Part shown: positions 23,142 to 32,300 of the stretch, piece after piece
How the letters are laid out: each line of letters opens with the position of its first letter
How positions within the stretch are numbered: position 1 is the first letter of the stretch
NCBI GenBank assembly: GCA_964519955.1
Contig: CAZFLM010000030.1
Span: forward strand, 1-64,000
Source: CAZFLM01 sp964519955
GTDB taxonomy: Bacteria > Armatimonadota > Chthonomonadetes > Chthonomonadales > CAJBBX01
Length of the DNA stretch: 64,000 nucleotides
Direction of reading: 5' to 3'
Position numbers and translations under genes: made by a program
The notes under the pieces: model-generated
The model's database searches: none
Told to the model about the DNA's origin: nothing
The model's input: the letters and a program-made list of their open reading frames with translations, nothing else

Positions 23142-24851
23142 TCACTCGTACTTCGGATCGATCGGCTCTTCCTTCGGCTTGGGCCGGGTCTTCAGGTACT
23201 GCTCCCACAGGTCCATGCGCACAAAGCACTCGTAGATGGCGCCGGGGCGCAGGCCGAAGTAGCCCGTCATCAGGTGCGTCGCGTCCAGCTTCTTCGTCAC
23301 CGGCTCGTCCATGCTGCTCGACACGATGACCACCGGGATGCGTGGGTCGGCGGCGGACGCTTCGGTCCAGTACCCGATGTTCTCCAGGCGGCGCAGGTAC
23401 CACGGCAGCGGCCAGTAGTACCCGTCGTCGGAGATGATCTGCACGACCATCTTGCTGCCGTTCGGGTGCGCCTTCGCCAGGTCCTCGACCCGGTTGGCCA
23501 GGTTCTGCACGTCCGGCGAGGTCTGCGCGTACGCATACGGGTTGCGGCTCGCAGTCGCGTAGCGGAAGTTGAGCGAGCAGGCCTGGCGTGCCAGGTGCAG
23601 GTAGCCCGCGATCAGCACCGCGGCCACGACTAGTCGGATGACTAGATGCCGCCGCGAGCCGAGCATCGCCGCCGCTCCGTACCCCGCCGGAATGGTCATC
23701 GCGTTCAGGAAGCCCACCGCGCACCAGGGCGTCTTGTACGGGATCGCCGTGTAGATCGCCAGCAGCCCGAAGCCGACGACCGCGTAGAAGACCACCACGG
23801 CCCGGGTGCCAGGGGACGGGCCGGCGGCAGTGCCGGGCGCCTCCCGGCCCCCTATACTGGGGGAGTCCAGGTCGTGGGTGAGCGAGTCGGCTCCGTTGCC
23901 AGGGGGCGGGGGACTGCCTGCGCCACCGTCCACTCCCCCAGAATTGGGGGCTGGGGGGCTAACGCGCCTCCGCACGGCCAGCATGCCCGCAACCGCCAGC
24001 ACCGCGATGAACCCCTCGGTGTAGGGCGCGCCGCCCTCGCGCCGGCTCCAGAAGACCGTCTCCAGGTAGTAGGCCATCGGATGGCGGTGCAGCCCCGTCG
24101 AGTGGCCCCGCCGCGTCCAGATGGCGTAGGAGCGCACCAGGTCGACCGGGCCGCGCATGTTCCTGCCGAAGCAGGAGAGGCACAGGCTCGCGACGACTAG
24201 CCCCACGACGACCGAGACGGCCACCCACCTCGCGTCCTTGGCGAAGCGCTGCCGGAGATCGGTCCCGCGCCCGGCGACCCACAGCCCGAGCGCCGCCGCC
24301 GCGAACACGAGCACCGCCGTCTCCTTCGACGCCGGCATCAGCCCCGCGAACGCCCCCGCCGCCACCAGCCAGCCGGGCTTCCGCGAGGCCAGGTAGCGCG
24401 CCCCGCATACGAACACCGCCTGAGCGAAGAAGACGAACAGCATCTCCTGGATGTAGTGGCGGCTGTAGTAGACATGGGCCGGGGAGAGCGCGGCCAGGAG
24501 CGCGGCCAGGAGCGCGGCCTTCCGCCCGATCTTGAAGCTCAGCCCGAGCGGCAGCAGCACGAGGGCCGCGCCGAACAGCACCGTCACGAGGCGGTAGTCG
24601 GCCTCGCGCGTATCGCCGAACGTCTTGACGCCGCGCGCCGCGATCACCGGCAGCGTGGCGTAGTAGAGAGTCGGCCCGTGGAACTCGTCGGGGTCGTACT
24701 TGTAGGTGCCCTCTTGCCAGAGGACGCGGAACTTCTCGGCGTGCACCGACTCGTCGGGGTGGAAGGGGCGCTCCCCGAGCTGCGGCAGGCGGAGCGAAAG
24801 CGCAAGGGCGAGGACGAGGGCCGCGCCAACCCAGTAGGCGACCCGCTTCAT
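23142..24851 (-). CDS. Agl23-like membrane protein (TIGR03663 family, GT-C fold)
   Basis: The 569-residue polytopic protein has about ten membrane helices. It carries the N-terminal HPDESVHAEKF motif and YKYDPDEFHGPTLYYATLP, which fit the flippase-associated Agl23/TIGR03663 family of GT-C-like enzymes. The C-terminal soluble domain contains SKMVVQIISDDGYYWPLPWY. Its role is probably transfer or handling of lipid-linked sugars at the membrane. Its ATG overlaps the ThuA stop (ATGA on the minus strand). A proline/glycine-rich loop coded by 23800-23970 contains two perfect short palindromes and looks like an inserted repeat. Confidence 0.8.
   Translation of the reverse strand: MKRVAYWVGAALVLALALSLRLPQLGERPFHPDESVHAEKFRVLWQEGTYKYDPDEFHGPTLYYATLPVIAARGVKTFGDTREADYRLVTVLFGAALVLLPLGLSFKIGRKAALLAALLAALSPAHVYYSRHYIQEMLFVFFAQAVFVCGARYLASRKPGWLVAAGAFAGLMPASKETAVLVFAAAALGLWVAGRGTDLRQRFAKDARWVAVSVVVGLVVASLCLSCFGRNMRGPVDLVRSYAIWTRRGHSTGLHRHPMAYYLETVFWSRREGGAPYTEGFIAVLAVAGMLAVRRRVSPPAPNSGGVDGGAGSPPPPGNGADSLTHDLDSPSIGGREAPGTAAGPSPGTRAVVVFYAVVGFGLLAIYTAIPYKTPWCAVGFLNAMTIPAGYGAAAMLGSRRHLVIRLVVAAVLIAGYLHLARQACSLNFRYATASRNPYAYAQTSPDVQNLANRVEDLAKAHPNGSKMVVQIISDDGYYWPLPWYLRRLENIGYWTEASAADPRIPVVIVSSSMDEPVTKKLDATHLMTGYFGLRPGAIYECFVRMDLWEQYLKTRPKPKEEPIDPKYE
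23848..23950. repeat. pair of short palindromes inside the Agl23-like gene
   Basis: CCCCCTATACTGGGGG (23848-23863) and CTCCCCCAGAATTGGGGG (23933-23950) are C-run/G-run palindromes of a kind usually seen between genes. They encode a low-complexity Pro/Gly/Ser loop. The reading frame stays open. Confidence 0.6.
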
Positions 24852-25588
24852 CTCAGCTTCCGCGCCACCCAGAGGATCGAGCGCCCGAGCAGCTTCCGGT
24901 AGTTGGCGTCGGCGAATGCGACGTGGCCGTGGCCGGGCTGCAGGTAGACCACCCGCGCCTTGCCGTACTGCCACGTCCACCCGACGACGCGGCTGCTCTC
25001 CGGGTGGTCGGCGGTCAGCAGGGCATGGGCCTTCGGCGAGACCCAGTAGCCGCCGTACACCTCATCCACGATGTCGAAGTCGGCCATGCCGCGCGTGATC
25101 GGGTGCTTGGCGTCGGCGATGGCGACCTTGTGCGGCACATCGTCGCGGAAGGTCGAGGGCTTCCAGTCGACCCCGTCGATCGTCTCGGGCGCGAGCAGGT
25201 ACTTGCCGCCGATCATGGCGGCGTAGTCCGGCCACGCGGCATAGGCGCAGAGCGTGTGGTGCAGCGCGACGACGCCCTTGCCGGCCTTGACCGTCTCGGT
25301 GAGCCACGCCTTCTCCTGATCGGGGAGGGACTGGGGCATGTCGTAGAACACGACCACGTCGTACTCGCCGCGCTTCTCGGGCGCGAACATGGCGTTCGCC
25401 TTCGGATGCTGGACCTCGGTCCACTCGATTCCCTCGAGGGAGTTCAGCATCGCGACGAACGGTTCCCGCTCGAAGTCGTGACCACCCGTGACCACCAGAA
25501 CGCGGACCTTCTTGGCCGCGGCGCCCGCGCCCATTGGGTGCAGGCCGAATGCCACGACAAGCGCGGCGAGCAGCGCGAATCTCAACAC
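24848..25588 (-). CDS. secreted ThuA-domain protein
   Basis: A signal peptide (to about residue 24) precedes a class-I glutamine-amidotransferase-like ThuA domain: VRVLVVTGGHDFEREPF, YDVVVFYDMPQSLPD, and GKGVVALHHTLCAYAAWPDY with the double His typical of the family. Length is 246 residues. Some ThuA-like proteins oxidise disaccharides to 3-keto sugars. GTG 25588 has AGGAGG upstream. It lies 7 nt after the TIM-barrel gene and overlaps the next gene, so the three form one operon. Confidence 0.85.
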   Translation of the reverse strand: MLRFALLAALVVAFGLHPMGAGAAAKKVRVLVVTGGHDFEREPFVAMLNSLEGIEWTEVQHPKANAMFAPEKRGEYDVVVFYDMPQSLPDQEKAWLTETVKAGKGVVALHHTLCAYAAWPDYAAMIGGKYLLAPETIDGVDWKPSTFRDDVPHKVAIADAKHPITRGMADFDIVDEVYGGYWVSPKAHALLTADHPESSRVVGWTWQYGKARVVYLQPGHGHVAFADANYRKLLGRSILWVARKLR

Positions 25589-25595
25589 AACCCTC

Positions 25596-26441
25596 CTACC
25601 CGGCGATCCACTGGCGCAAGCGCTCCGCCGAGGCGATCACGTTCGCGGCCCCGGCGACCTCCAGGGTCGTCGCGCCGTCGAACCCGGCTTCCTTCAATGC
25701 CTTCACGATACCCGCAATGCCCACCACGCCGTCGCCCAGAGCCACGACGGACATGCCGCAGCCGTGCTCCCGGCCGCGCTTCTCGGCCCAGGAGGCGGGC
25801 ATGTCCTTCCAGTGCACGTGGCGGATGCGCTTGCCGAACGCCCGGATGAAGTCGAGCGGCTCCGTGCCGCCGAGCCAGCAGTTCCCCGTGTCCAGGCACA
25901 CGCCCACGGTGTCGGGGTACCCTAACTGGTCGAGCAGCTCGCCCATCGCCTCGACCGAGTCCGTCACGACACCGTGCGTCTCGAGGAGCAGCTCGACGCC
26001 CAGCTCCTTGGCCCACAGAACCGGCTCGTACAGCTTCTCGCGGATGGCGAAGATGCGCTGCTCCGGCGTGAGCCCCCGGCCGAACTCGGTCTTCGGATCG
26101 CCCTCAGTGGTAATGACGTGCTTGATGCCGAGATGGTGCGCCAGACGGATCGCCTTGATGATCTGCGCGGTGCCGTAGCGGTCGGGCGCGGCCGGGTCCA
26201 GCAGGTTGGCGTGGGCGCAGAAGCTGGTCAGCGTGATGCCGTTTCGGCGCACCATGCGGCGGATCTGGGCTGGGTGGGCGTCGAGGCTGATGGAACCCGT
26301 GAAGCCGAACTCGACCCCGAGCGATCCACCGTCGTGGTTGTCCGTGATGTCGGCGTAGTGGATGCCCATTCCGTGGATCTCTTGGAACTGCCGCTCCATC
26401 GTAGCGAAGGGCTCCACCAGCGCAAAGCACCCGATCTTCAT
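25596..26441 (-). CDS. sugar phosphate isomerase/epimerase family TIM-barrel protein
   Basis: This 281-residue xylose-isomerase-like TIM barrel (AP endonuclease 2 fold) starts MKIGCFALVEPF. It has metal-binding candidates in LLLETHG (Glu), CLDTGNCWLGG (Asp), IRHVHWKDMP (His and Asp) and a terminal TTLEVAG (Glu), the usual order for divalent metal ligands. The likely substrate is a keto or amino sugar. GAGGTGA lies just before the ATG. It is the first gene of the TIM barrel-ThuA-Agl23-NADAR operon and diverges from a Gfo/Idh/MocA gene. Confidence 0.85.
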   Translation of the reverse strand: MKIGCFALVEPFATMERQFQEIHGMGIHYADITDNHDGGSLGVEFGFTGSISLDAHPAQIRRMVRRNGITLTSFCAHANLLDPAAPDRYGTAQIIKAIRLAHHLGIKHVITTEGDPKTEFGRGLTPEQRIFAIREKLYEPVLWAKELGVELLLETHGVVTDSVEAMGELLDQLGYPDTVGVCLDTGNCWLGGTEPLDFIRAFGKRIRHVHWKDMPASWAEKRGREHGCGMSVVALGDGVVGIAGIVKALKEAGFDGATTLEVAGAANVIASAERLRQWIAG

Positions 26442-26543
26442 AGCGGTCACCTCGTCGTTGAGTGATCCGGTATCGGCCTGGAATGGATCGTCTGAACCAA
26501 CGTTCGCGATGCGCGGCCCGGCCACCTGCGCACCGGGCGCGAC

Positions 26544-26573
26544 TTGACGCGCGGTTCGGCGCGGTGTTACCAT
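26544..26573 (+). promoter_or_regulatory. likely promoter of the Gfo/Idh/MocA gene
   Basis: TTGACG (26544-26549), an 18-nt spacer and TACCAT (26568-26573) lie in the 329-bp divergent region, which holds no gene. The leader to the ATG at 26771 would be about 190 nt. Confidence 0.4.
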
Positions 26574-26770
26574 TCCGGGTGCGTCCGGGCTCCCAGGTCG
26601 GCCGGATGCGGTTCTGGGTATGCCTACAGCGTGTCGCGCCGCGGGGCTTCCTGCCGGAGGGCGGCATCGAACCAGGTGGTGGCGGGCAATGGTGCCCTCC
26701 TGGCGTCCGGACCGGCGAGGACTGCCGCCGGCGGACGGGGCCACGCGAGAGTGAAGGAGAGGATCGAGGA

Positions 26771-27928
26771 ATGGCGGAGATCGGTGTGGCGATGGTTGGC
26801 GCGGGGTTCATCGCGCCCGTACACGTGGAGGCGTTGGGCAGGCTCGGGATACCCGTTCGGGGCATACTCGGCGTCGACGATGCGGAGTCCGAACGGATGG
26901 CGGGCAAGCTCGGCCTCCCACGCGCCTACCGGTCGTTCGACGAGGTACTCGCGGACCCGTCGGTCGCGTCTGTCCACCTCGCCACCCCGAATCGCCTCCA
27001 CTACCCGATGGCGAAGGCGGCGCTGCTGGCCGGCAAGCACGTGATGTGCGAGAAGCCTCTGGCCATGGATCGCCACGAGTCGGCGGAGTTGGTCGAGGTG
27101 GCCGCGAAGAGCGGGCGCGCGGCCGGAGTGAACTACACGGTGCGCTACAACCCGCTCGTGGTCGAAGCGAAGGCCAGGTACCAGAGCGGCACGGTGGGCA
27201 ACGCGTTCTCGATATGCGGGTGCTTCGTGCAGGACTGGCTCTTCAAGGACACCGACTACAACTGGCGCGTCCTGGCCTCCGAGAGCGGGGAGCTGCGGGC
27301 GATGTCGGACATCGGCACGCACTGGCTCGACCTGATCCACTGGGTCACCGGGCTCGAGGTCGAGGCGGTCTGCGCGGACCTCAGCACGGTGCATCCGGTG
27401 CGCATGCGGCCAAAGGGCGAGGTGGTGGCCTTCGCGAAGGCGGACGACATCGAGCGCGAGCCGGTGGAGATCACCAACGATGACTTCGGCTCGGTCCTGC
27501 TGCGCTTCGAGGGCGGGGCGCGCGGCGTGCTCTGGGTGTCGCAGGTGATGGCCGGGCAGCGCAGCTCTCTGCGGTTCGAGATCTCCGGCTCGAAGTGCTC
27601 GCTGGCGTGGGACTCGACCCACCCGAACGAGCTGTGGATCGGCCACCGCGACCGGCCGAACTCGATCCTTCAGAAGGACCCGGCGCTGATGTCGTCGATG
27701 GCCTCGCGGTTCGCGACCTACCCCGGTGGCCACAGCGAGGGCTTCGCAGACGCGTTCCGGCAGGGCTTCCGCGCGTTCTACGACTACATCGCCGCGGGCG
27801 ACATGACCGCCAAGCCCGATTACCCGACCTTCGCCGACGGGCACCGCGAGATCGTCCTCTGCGACGCGATCCTGAAGAGCTACCGCGAGGAGCGCTGGGT
27901 GCGCGTCAGCGAGATCGCATCGGACTAG
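26771..27928 (+). CDS. Gfo/Idh/MocA family oxidoreductase
   Basis: This 385-residue NAD(P)-dependent dehydrogenase has the Rossmann start VAMVGAGFIAPVHVEAL and the catalytic-region motif CEKPLAMDRHES. Further on it has VNYTVRYNPLVVEAK, and DIGTHWLDLIHWVTG supplies the Asp-His pair common in the family. It is a different subgroup from the gene at 15894. It faces a sugar isomerase-like gene and precedes deoC by 115 nt, with a type B repeat between. The ATG follows a purine-rich AAGGAGAGGATCGAGGA. Its substrate is not predictable. Confidence 0.85.
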   Translation: MAEIGVAMVGAGFIAPVHVEALGRLGIPVRGILGVDDAESERMAGKLGLPRAYRSFDEVLADPSVASVHLATPNRLHYPMAKAALLAGKHVMCEKPLAMDRHESAELVEVAAKSGRAAGVNYTVRYNPLVVEAKARYQSGTVGNAFSICGCFVQDWLFKDTDYNWRVLASESGELRAMSDIGTHWLDLIHWVTGLEVEAVCADLSTVHPVRMRPKGEVVAFAKADDIEREPVEITNDDFGSVLLRFEGGARGVLWVSQVMAGQRSSLRFEISGSKCSLAWDSTHPNELWIGHRDRPNSILQKDPALMSSMASRFATYPGGHSEGFADAFRQGFRAFYDYIAAGDMTAKPDYPTFADGHREIVLCDAILKSYREERWVRVSEIASD

Positions 27929-27972
27929 CCCCCAGCCCCCAGCACCCGGAACCCGGCACCCAGCACCCGGTC

Positions 27973-28000
27973 CCGAGGCGCGAGAGTGATGGAGCGCGTT
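27973..28000. repeat. type B dispersed repeat arm upstream of deoC
   Basis: It begins CCGAGGCGCGAGAGTGATGG and matches 193-222 and 8755-8782. It is preceded by short GC-rich direct repeats built of AGCACCCGG (27936-27970). Confidence 0.6.
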
Positions 28001-28043
28001 GCCGTCGGCGCGTTGCGGCGCGCACATGGCGAGAGGAGAACCC

Positions 28044-28727
28044 ATGGACTACACGCTCGAGCAGATCGCCAAGATGATCGACCACTCGCTCCTCCAGCCG
28101 GTCCTCACCGATGAGCAACTGGAGGCCGGGCTGCGGGTGGCGCTGGAGCACGACGTCGCCAGCGTGTGCATCAAGCCGTACTACCTGAAGCGCTGCGCCG
28201 CGGTTCTCTCGGGCAGCACCGTCGCGCCGAGCACTGTCATCGGCTTCCCGCACGGCGGCCACACGACCTCCATCAAGCTGGCTGAGGCCGCGCAGGCGCT
28301 CGACGACGGCGGCATCGAGCTGGACATGGTGGTGAACATTGGCAAGGTGCTGAGCGGCGAGTACGCCTACGTGCAGGACGAGATCGCGGCGATCACGAGC
28401 CTGGCGCACGGCCGCGGCGCGAAGGTGAAGGTCATCTTCGAGAACTGCTACCTGACCGACGAGCAGAAGATCGCGCTCTGCGGCATCTGCGGTGAGATCG
28501 GCGCGGACTGGGTGAAGACCTCCACCGGCTACGGCACGGGCGGCGCCACAATCGACGACCTGAAGCTCATGCGCAAGCACTCGCCGCCGCACGTGCAGGT
28601 GAAGGCAGCCGGCGGCATCCGCACTCTCGACGCGCTGCTGGAGGCCCGCGCGGCCGGCGTCACGCGCGTCGGCGCCACGGCGACGGTGGCGATCCTGGAC
28701 GAGTGCCGGCTGCTGCTGGGGGGATAG
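28044..28727 (+). CDS. deoC: deoxyribose-phosphate aldolase DeoC
   Basis: DeoC splits 2-deoxyribose 5-phosphate into glyceraldehyde 3-phosphate and acetaldehyde in deoxynucleoside breakdown. The 227-residue TIM barrel has the start KMIDHSLLQPVLTDEQ, VCIKPYYLKR, and ELDMVVNIGKVLSG. The Schiff-base Lys158 is in DWVKTSTGYGTGGAT. KAAGGIRTL closes the active site. The ATG at 28044 has AGAGGAGA upstream. An earlier in-frame start at 27999 would lie in repeat DNA. Confidence 0.95.
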   Translation: MDYTLEQIAKMIDHSLLQPVLTDEQLEAGLRVALEHDVASVCIKPYYLKRCAAVLSGSTVAPSTVIGFPHGGHTTSIKLAEAAQALDDGGIELDMVVNIGKVLSGEYAYVQDEIAAITSLAHGRGAKVKVIFENCYLTDEQKIALCGICGEIGADWVKTSTGYGTGGATIDDLKLMRKHSPPHVQVKAAGGIRTLDALLEARAAGVTRVGATATVAILDECRLLLGG

Positions 28728-28832
28728 GTAAAAGGTGAAAGGTGAAAGTGGCTTGTGCGGCTAGGGAGGCGTCTGGGTCGAACGTCGAAAGTCGAACGGG
28801 GCGCGGCGGCGCCCTGACGGTGTCTCTCACGG

Positions 28833-29294
28833 GTGCGTGGCCGGAATCCCGCGAACGCCGCAATCCGGTCGTCCCGAGCCGACCCTGCGAGGGATGCGGC
28901 GGGCGTATCGTCGCGGCGGCGGCGCGCGTTGCGGTGGCTGGTACGGCTGCTGGAGACGCCCTGCAGGCGTGGCCGAGGCCCGTTCGACCCGGGCGCGTAC
29001 TACTACAACGCGGAGCCGGAGGGCCTGCCTCTCTACGCGGCGCTCGGGATCGTGGCGAGCTGTGTGGTCGCGCTGGCACTGTTGATCGCTTGGCCCGCGT
29101 TCGTTGCCGCCTCGCGCGGGGCGCGCCTCGATGCGCTCGTCCGCATGTCGGACGCCGCGCACGCGCCGACCGTGCAGGTGGGCCAGGCGCTGCTGATCGC
29201 CGGGCTTGTGGCCGCCGGTGCGCTGCTTGTCCTCGGGACCTGCTTGCTGTGCTGGCGGGGCGTGCTGCGGCGTTGGGCTGGGCTGGACGGGTGA
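28833..29294 (+). CDS. small membrane protein with two transmembrane helices
   Basis: The reliable part is the C-terminal 110 residues. A basic stretch and GPFDPGAYYYNAEPEGLPLY are followed by two clear membrane helices (YAALGIVASCVVALALLIAW and ALLIAGLVAAGALLVLGTCL) with a short connecting loop. The first 30 codons overlap a dispersed repeat (28868-28898) and lack a ribosome-binding site, so the true start may be a later codon such as TTG 28929. No family is recognised. Confidence 0.5.
   Translation: MRGRNPANAAIRSSRADPARDAAGVSSRRRRALRWLVRLLETPCRRGRGPFDPGAYYYNAEPEGLPLYAALGIVASCVVALALLIAWPAFVAASRGARLDALVRMSDAAHAPTVQVGQALLIAGLVAAGALLVLGTCLLCWRGVLRRWAGLDG
28868..28898. repeat. dispersed CCCGAG...GCGAGGGAT repeat
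   Basis: GTCGTCCCGAGCCG followed by CTGCGAGGGATGCGG matches, in inverse orientation, the arm at 33848-33877. It also resembles the partner arm at 33785-33817. Confidence 0.45.
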
Positions 29295-29352
29295 TCGCGG
29301 CGCCGTGCGATCGCGCCGGGACCTACATACGCTCCCTCCAAGGAGACCCTAC

Positions 29353-32300
29353 ATGAGACGATTCCTACCGATCGCGCTGCTTGTCCTCGCTTCGTCAGTG
29401 GCGGGGGCCCAGCAGGCGCGGACGGTCACCGACGACTTCAAGGCGTACCGCACCGAGGCCGACGTGGCCGCGAAGTGGGACCTGGACGCGGGCACGTGGA
29501 CGCCAGACGGCGGCTCCCTGCGCAGCGACGGGTTCGGGACCGGCGTGGCCGTGCCCAAGGGCGCGCCGCACGGCTCCGAGATGGTCGTCGAGGCGACCAT
29601 CATCGCGCGGCGCGCCACCGCCACCGAGTGGAAGACTGCCGGCATCGGGGTGCAGCGAGACGAGCGCAACTACTGGCGGCTCAACCTGGTCGAGCAGCCC
29701 GACGCGCAGGGCAAGCGCCACTTCTTCGAGATCAACGAGGCCGTCGACGGGCGGTGGCTCGCGAGCGGCGAAGGCGACACGAAGCTGCAGCCGGTCGACG
29801 GGCAGGACACCGGGCGGCGCTGGGAGTACGACCGCGCCTACCGGCTGCGAATCGAGTTGACCTCCGAGACCATCGTCGGCACGGTGTACGAGATCGGAGG
29901 CGGTCTCCTCTGGCAGCAGGGCTTCCAGTTCTCCGCGCGGGCCTGCACGTCCGGCCAGCCGATCCTCGTGACGAACTGCATCGCGGCGGACTACCGCGAC
30001 TTCCGCGCGGACTTCCGGAAGACCGTGCCCGGGCCGTCTGTGCCCAAGTTCCCGAAGTACGTCAACCCCGCGCCCGGCCCGGTGAGTGGCAAGGCGACCC
30101 GCTTCTTCCACGTCGAGCAGGTCGGCGGGCGCTGGTGGGTCATCGACCCGGGCGGCCGCTCGTTCTACGCCGTCGGCACGGACCACGCGAACTTCGGCGC
30201 CCACTGGTGCGAGAAGCTGGGCTACGCGCCGTACAGCCGCAACGTGCAGGCGCGCTACGGCAGTGAGCAGAAGTGGGCCCAGAGCACGCTCAAGCGCCTG
30301 AAGGCGTGGGGCTTCAACACGCTCGGCGCGGGGCACAGCGAGAGTCTGCGCCACCAGGGCCTCGCGCACACCGAGTTCCTCTCGCTCGGCGCCAACTTCA
30401 CCTCGGTGAGCGACATCGCGCCGCGCACGACCTGGACCGGCTTCCCCGATGTGTTCCACCCGCGTTTTCAGGCGTGGTGCGAGCAGCAAGCCAGACGCGT
30501 GGCGAAGTCCGCGCGCAGCGACCCGTGGCTCTTCGGGTACTTCCTCGACAACGAGCTGGAGTGGTTCGGGAAGAACGGCTCCGAGACCGGCCTGGTCGAC
30601 GAGACGTTCAAGAAGCCTGCGGACCACCCCGCCAAGCGCGCGCTCGTCGACTTCCTGAAGAAGCGCTACCCGACCATCGAGGCGCTGAACAAGGCGTGGG
30701 GCACGCAGGCGCCGAGCTGGGAGGTGCTGGCGGGCACGTCGGCGTCGCCGGTCACCAAGACGAAGGCCGCCGCCGCGGACCGCCTCGCGTTCGTCCGCCT
30801 CATCGCCGACCGCTACTTCGCGGTGACCACCTCGGCCGTGCGCAAGGCGGACCCGAACCACATGGTCATCGGCTGCCGGTTCGCGGGCTGGGCGCCGCCC
30901 ATCTTCGACATCGCCGGCAAGTACCTCGACATCGTGACGGTGAACTTCTACGGCCAGGTGGACCTGGCGCGCGGCGTCTCGACGGACATGCCCGCGATGA
31001 TGCGCAAGTACGCCGCCAGCGCCAGGCGCCCGCTCATGATCACCGAGTGGAGCTTCCCCGCCCTCGACGCCGGCCTGCCGAGCCAGCACGGCGCGGGCCA
31101 GCGCGTCGCCACGCAGAAGGACAAGGCGCGGGCCTACGCGATCTACCAGAAGGCGCTCTTCGGCATGCCGTTCATGGTCGGCTCGGATTACTTCATGTGG
31201 GTGGACGAGCCGGCGCTCGGCATCTCCAGTACCTTCCCAGAGGACAGCAACTACGGCCTCGTCGACGTGAACGACAGCCCGTGGGTCGAGCTGACCAAGA
31301 CGGCCGCCGCCGTAAACCGGCAGGCGAACGCCATCCACAGCGCGAACACCGCCGAGCTGTCCGCCGCCATCGTCGATCGTCCCGGGCAGGCGCCGGTGGT
31401 CCGCGTCCGGAACACGGGCCGCATCGCCGCCGACGCAGCGGTGCGCGTGACCGTGCAGGGCCGGCCCTCCGCGAGCCGCGTCCGCGTGCCGGCCGGAGGC
31501 ACCGTGGAGCTGCCCATCGCCGGCGTCGCGAAGAGCGCCGCGCTGGTGGTAGCCGAGATCGACCCGGACGAGAAGCTCGTCGAGGCGGATCGGTCAGACA
31601 ACACCGCCCAGGCCGTCATCGGCCGCTCCACCGTCAAGGCGCCCGCGCTGCTCGTGATCAACCCGTCGACGGAGGACGTCACCTGGGCGCCGGTCGCTGT
31701 TGACGCGGAGAGGCTCGGCTCCGCCATCTCGGTGCGCGACTCGGCCGGAGCGAGCGTCATGGCCCAAGTCGACGCGCTCCCCACCGGCAGGCAGTTGGCC
31801 GTCAAGGTGCCGCGAGTGCCCGCTCGCAGCGTCGTGGTGCTGCCCATCGTCAAAGGCGAGGGGATCGACAGCCTGAAGGTCCGCACGGGCGACCGCGACA
31901 TCCGCCTGGAGGGCCAGTTCGAGCTGGCGCACAAGGCCGGCAGCGGCAACCTGCTGGACCGCGTGTCGCTGGCCGGCACCGAGCTGGGCTGCTTCCGAAC
32001 GCTGGTGAACCAGACCGGCGCGCAGGCCCTGTGGGTGCCGCCGGACTCCATCGACTCGATCACCACGTTGACGGGGCCGGTGCGCAACGTGCTGGTCTTC
32101 GAGGCGTCGCTGAAGCAGCCCGCAAAGTCCGGCGCGAAGACCGCCGTGGCGGATGGGGTCTACGCTCGCCAGGAGTCGGCCGCGCGGGGATTCCAGCTCA
32201 CGTGGCAGATCACCCAGATGCCTGGCGAGGTATGGTTCGGGTCGCGCTTCCTGGGCGTGCGCAACACGGACACGCTCCCGTGGCACCTGAAGTCCTACTA

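Noticed and set aside
27999..28043. Upstream extension of deoC to 27999
   Set aside because: The extension is made of repeat DNA and breaks the normal DeoC N-terminus; the ATG at 28044 has a good ribosome-binding site.
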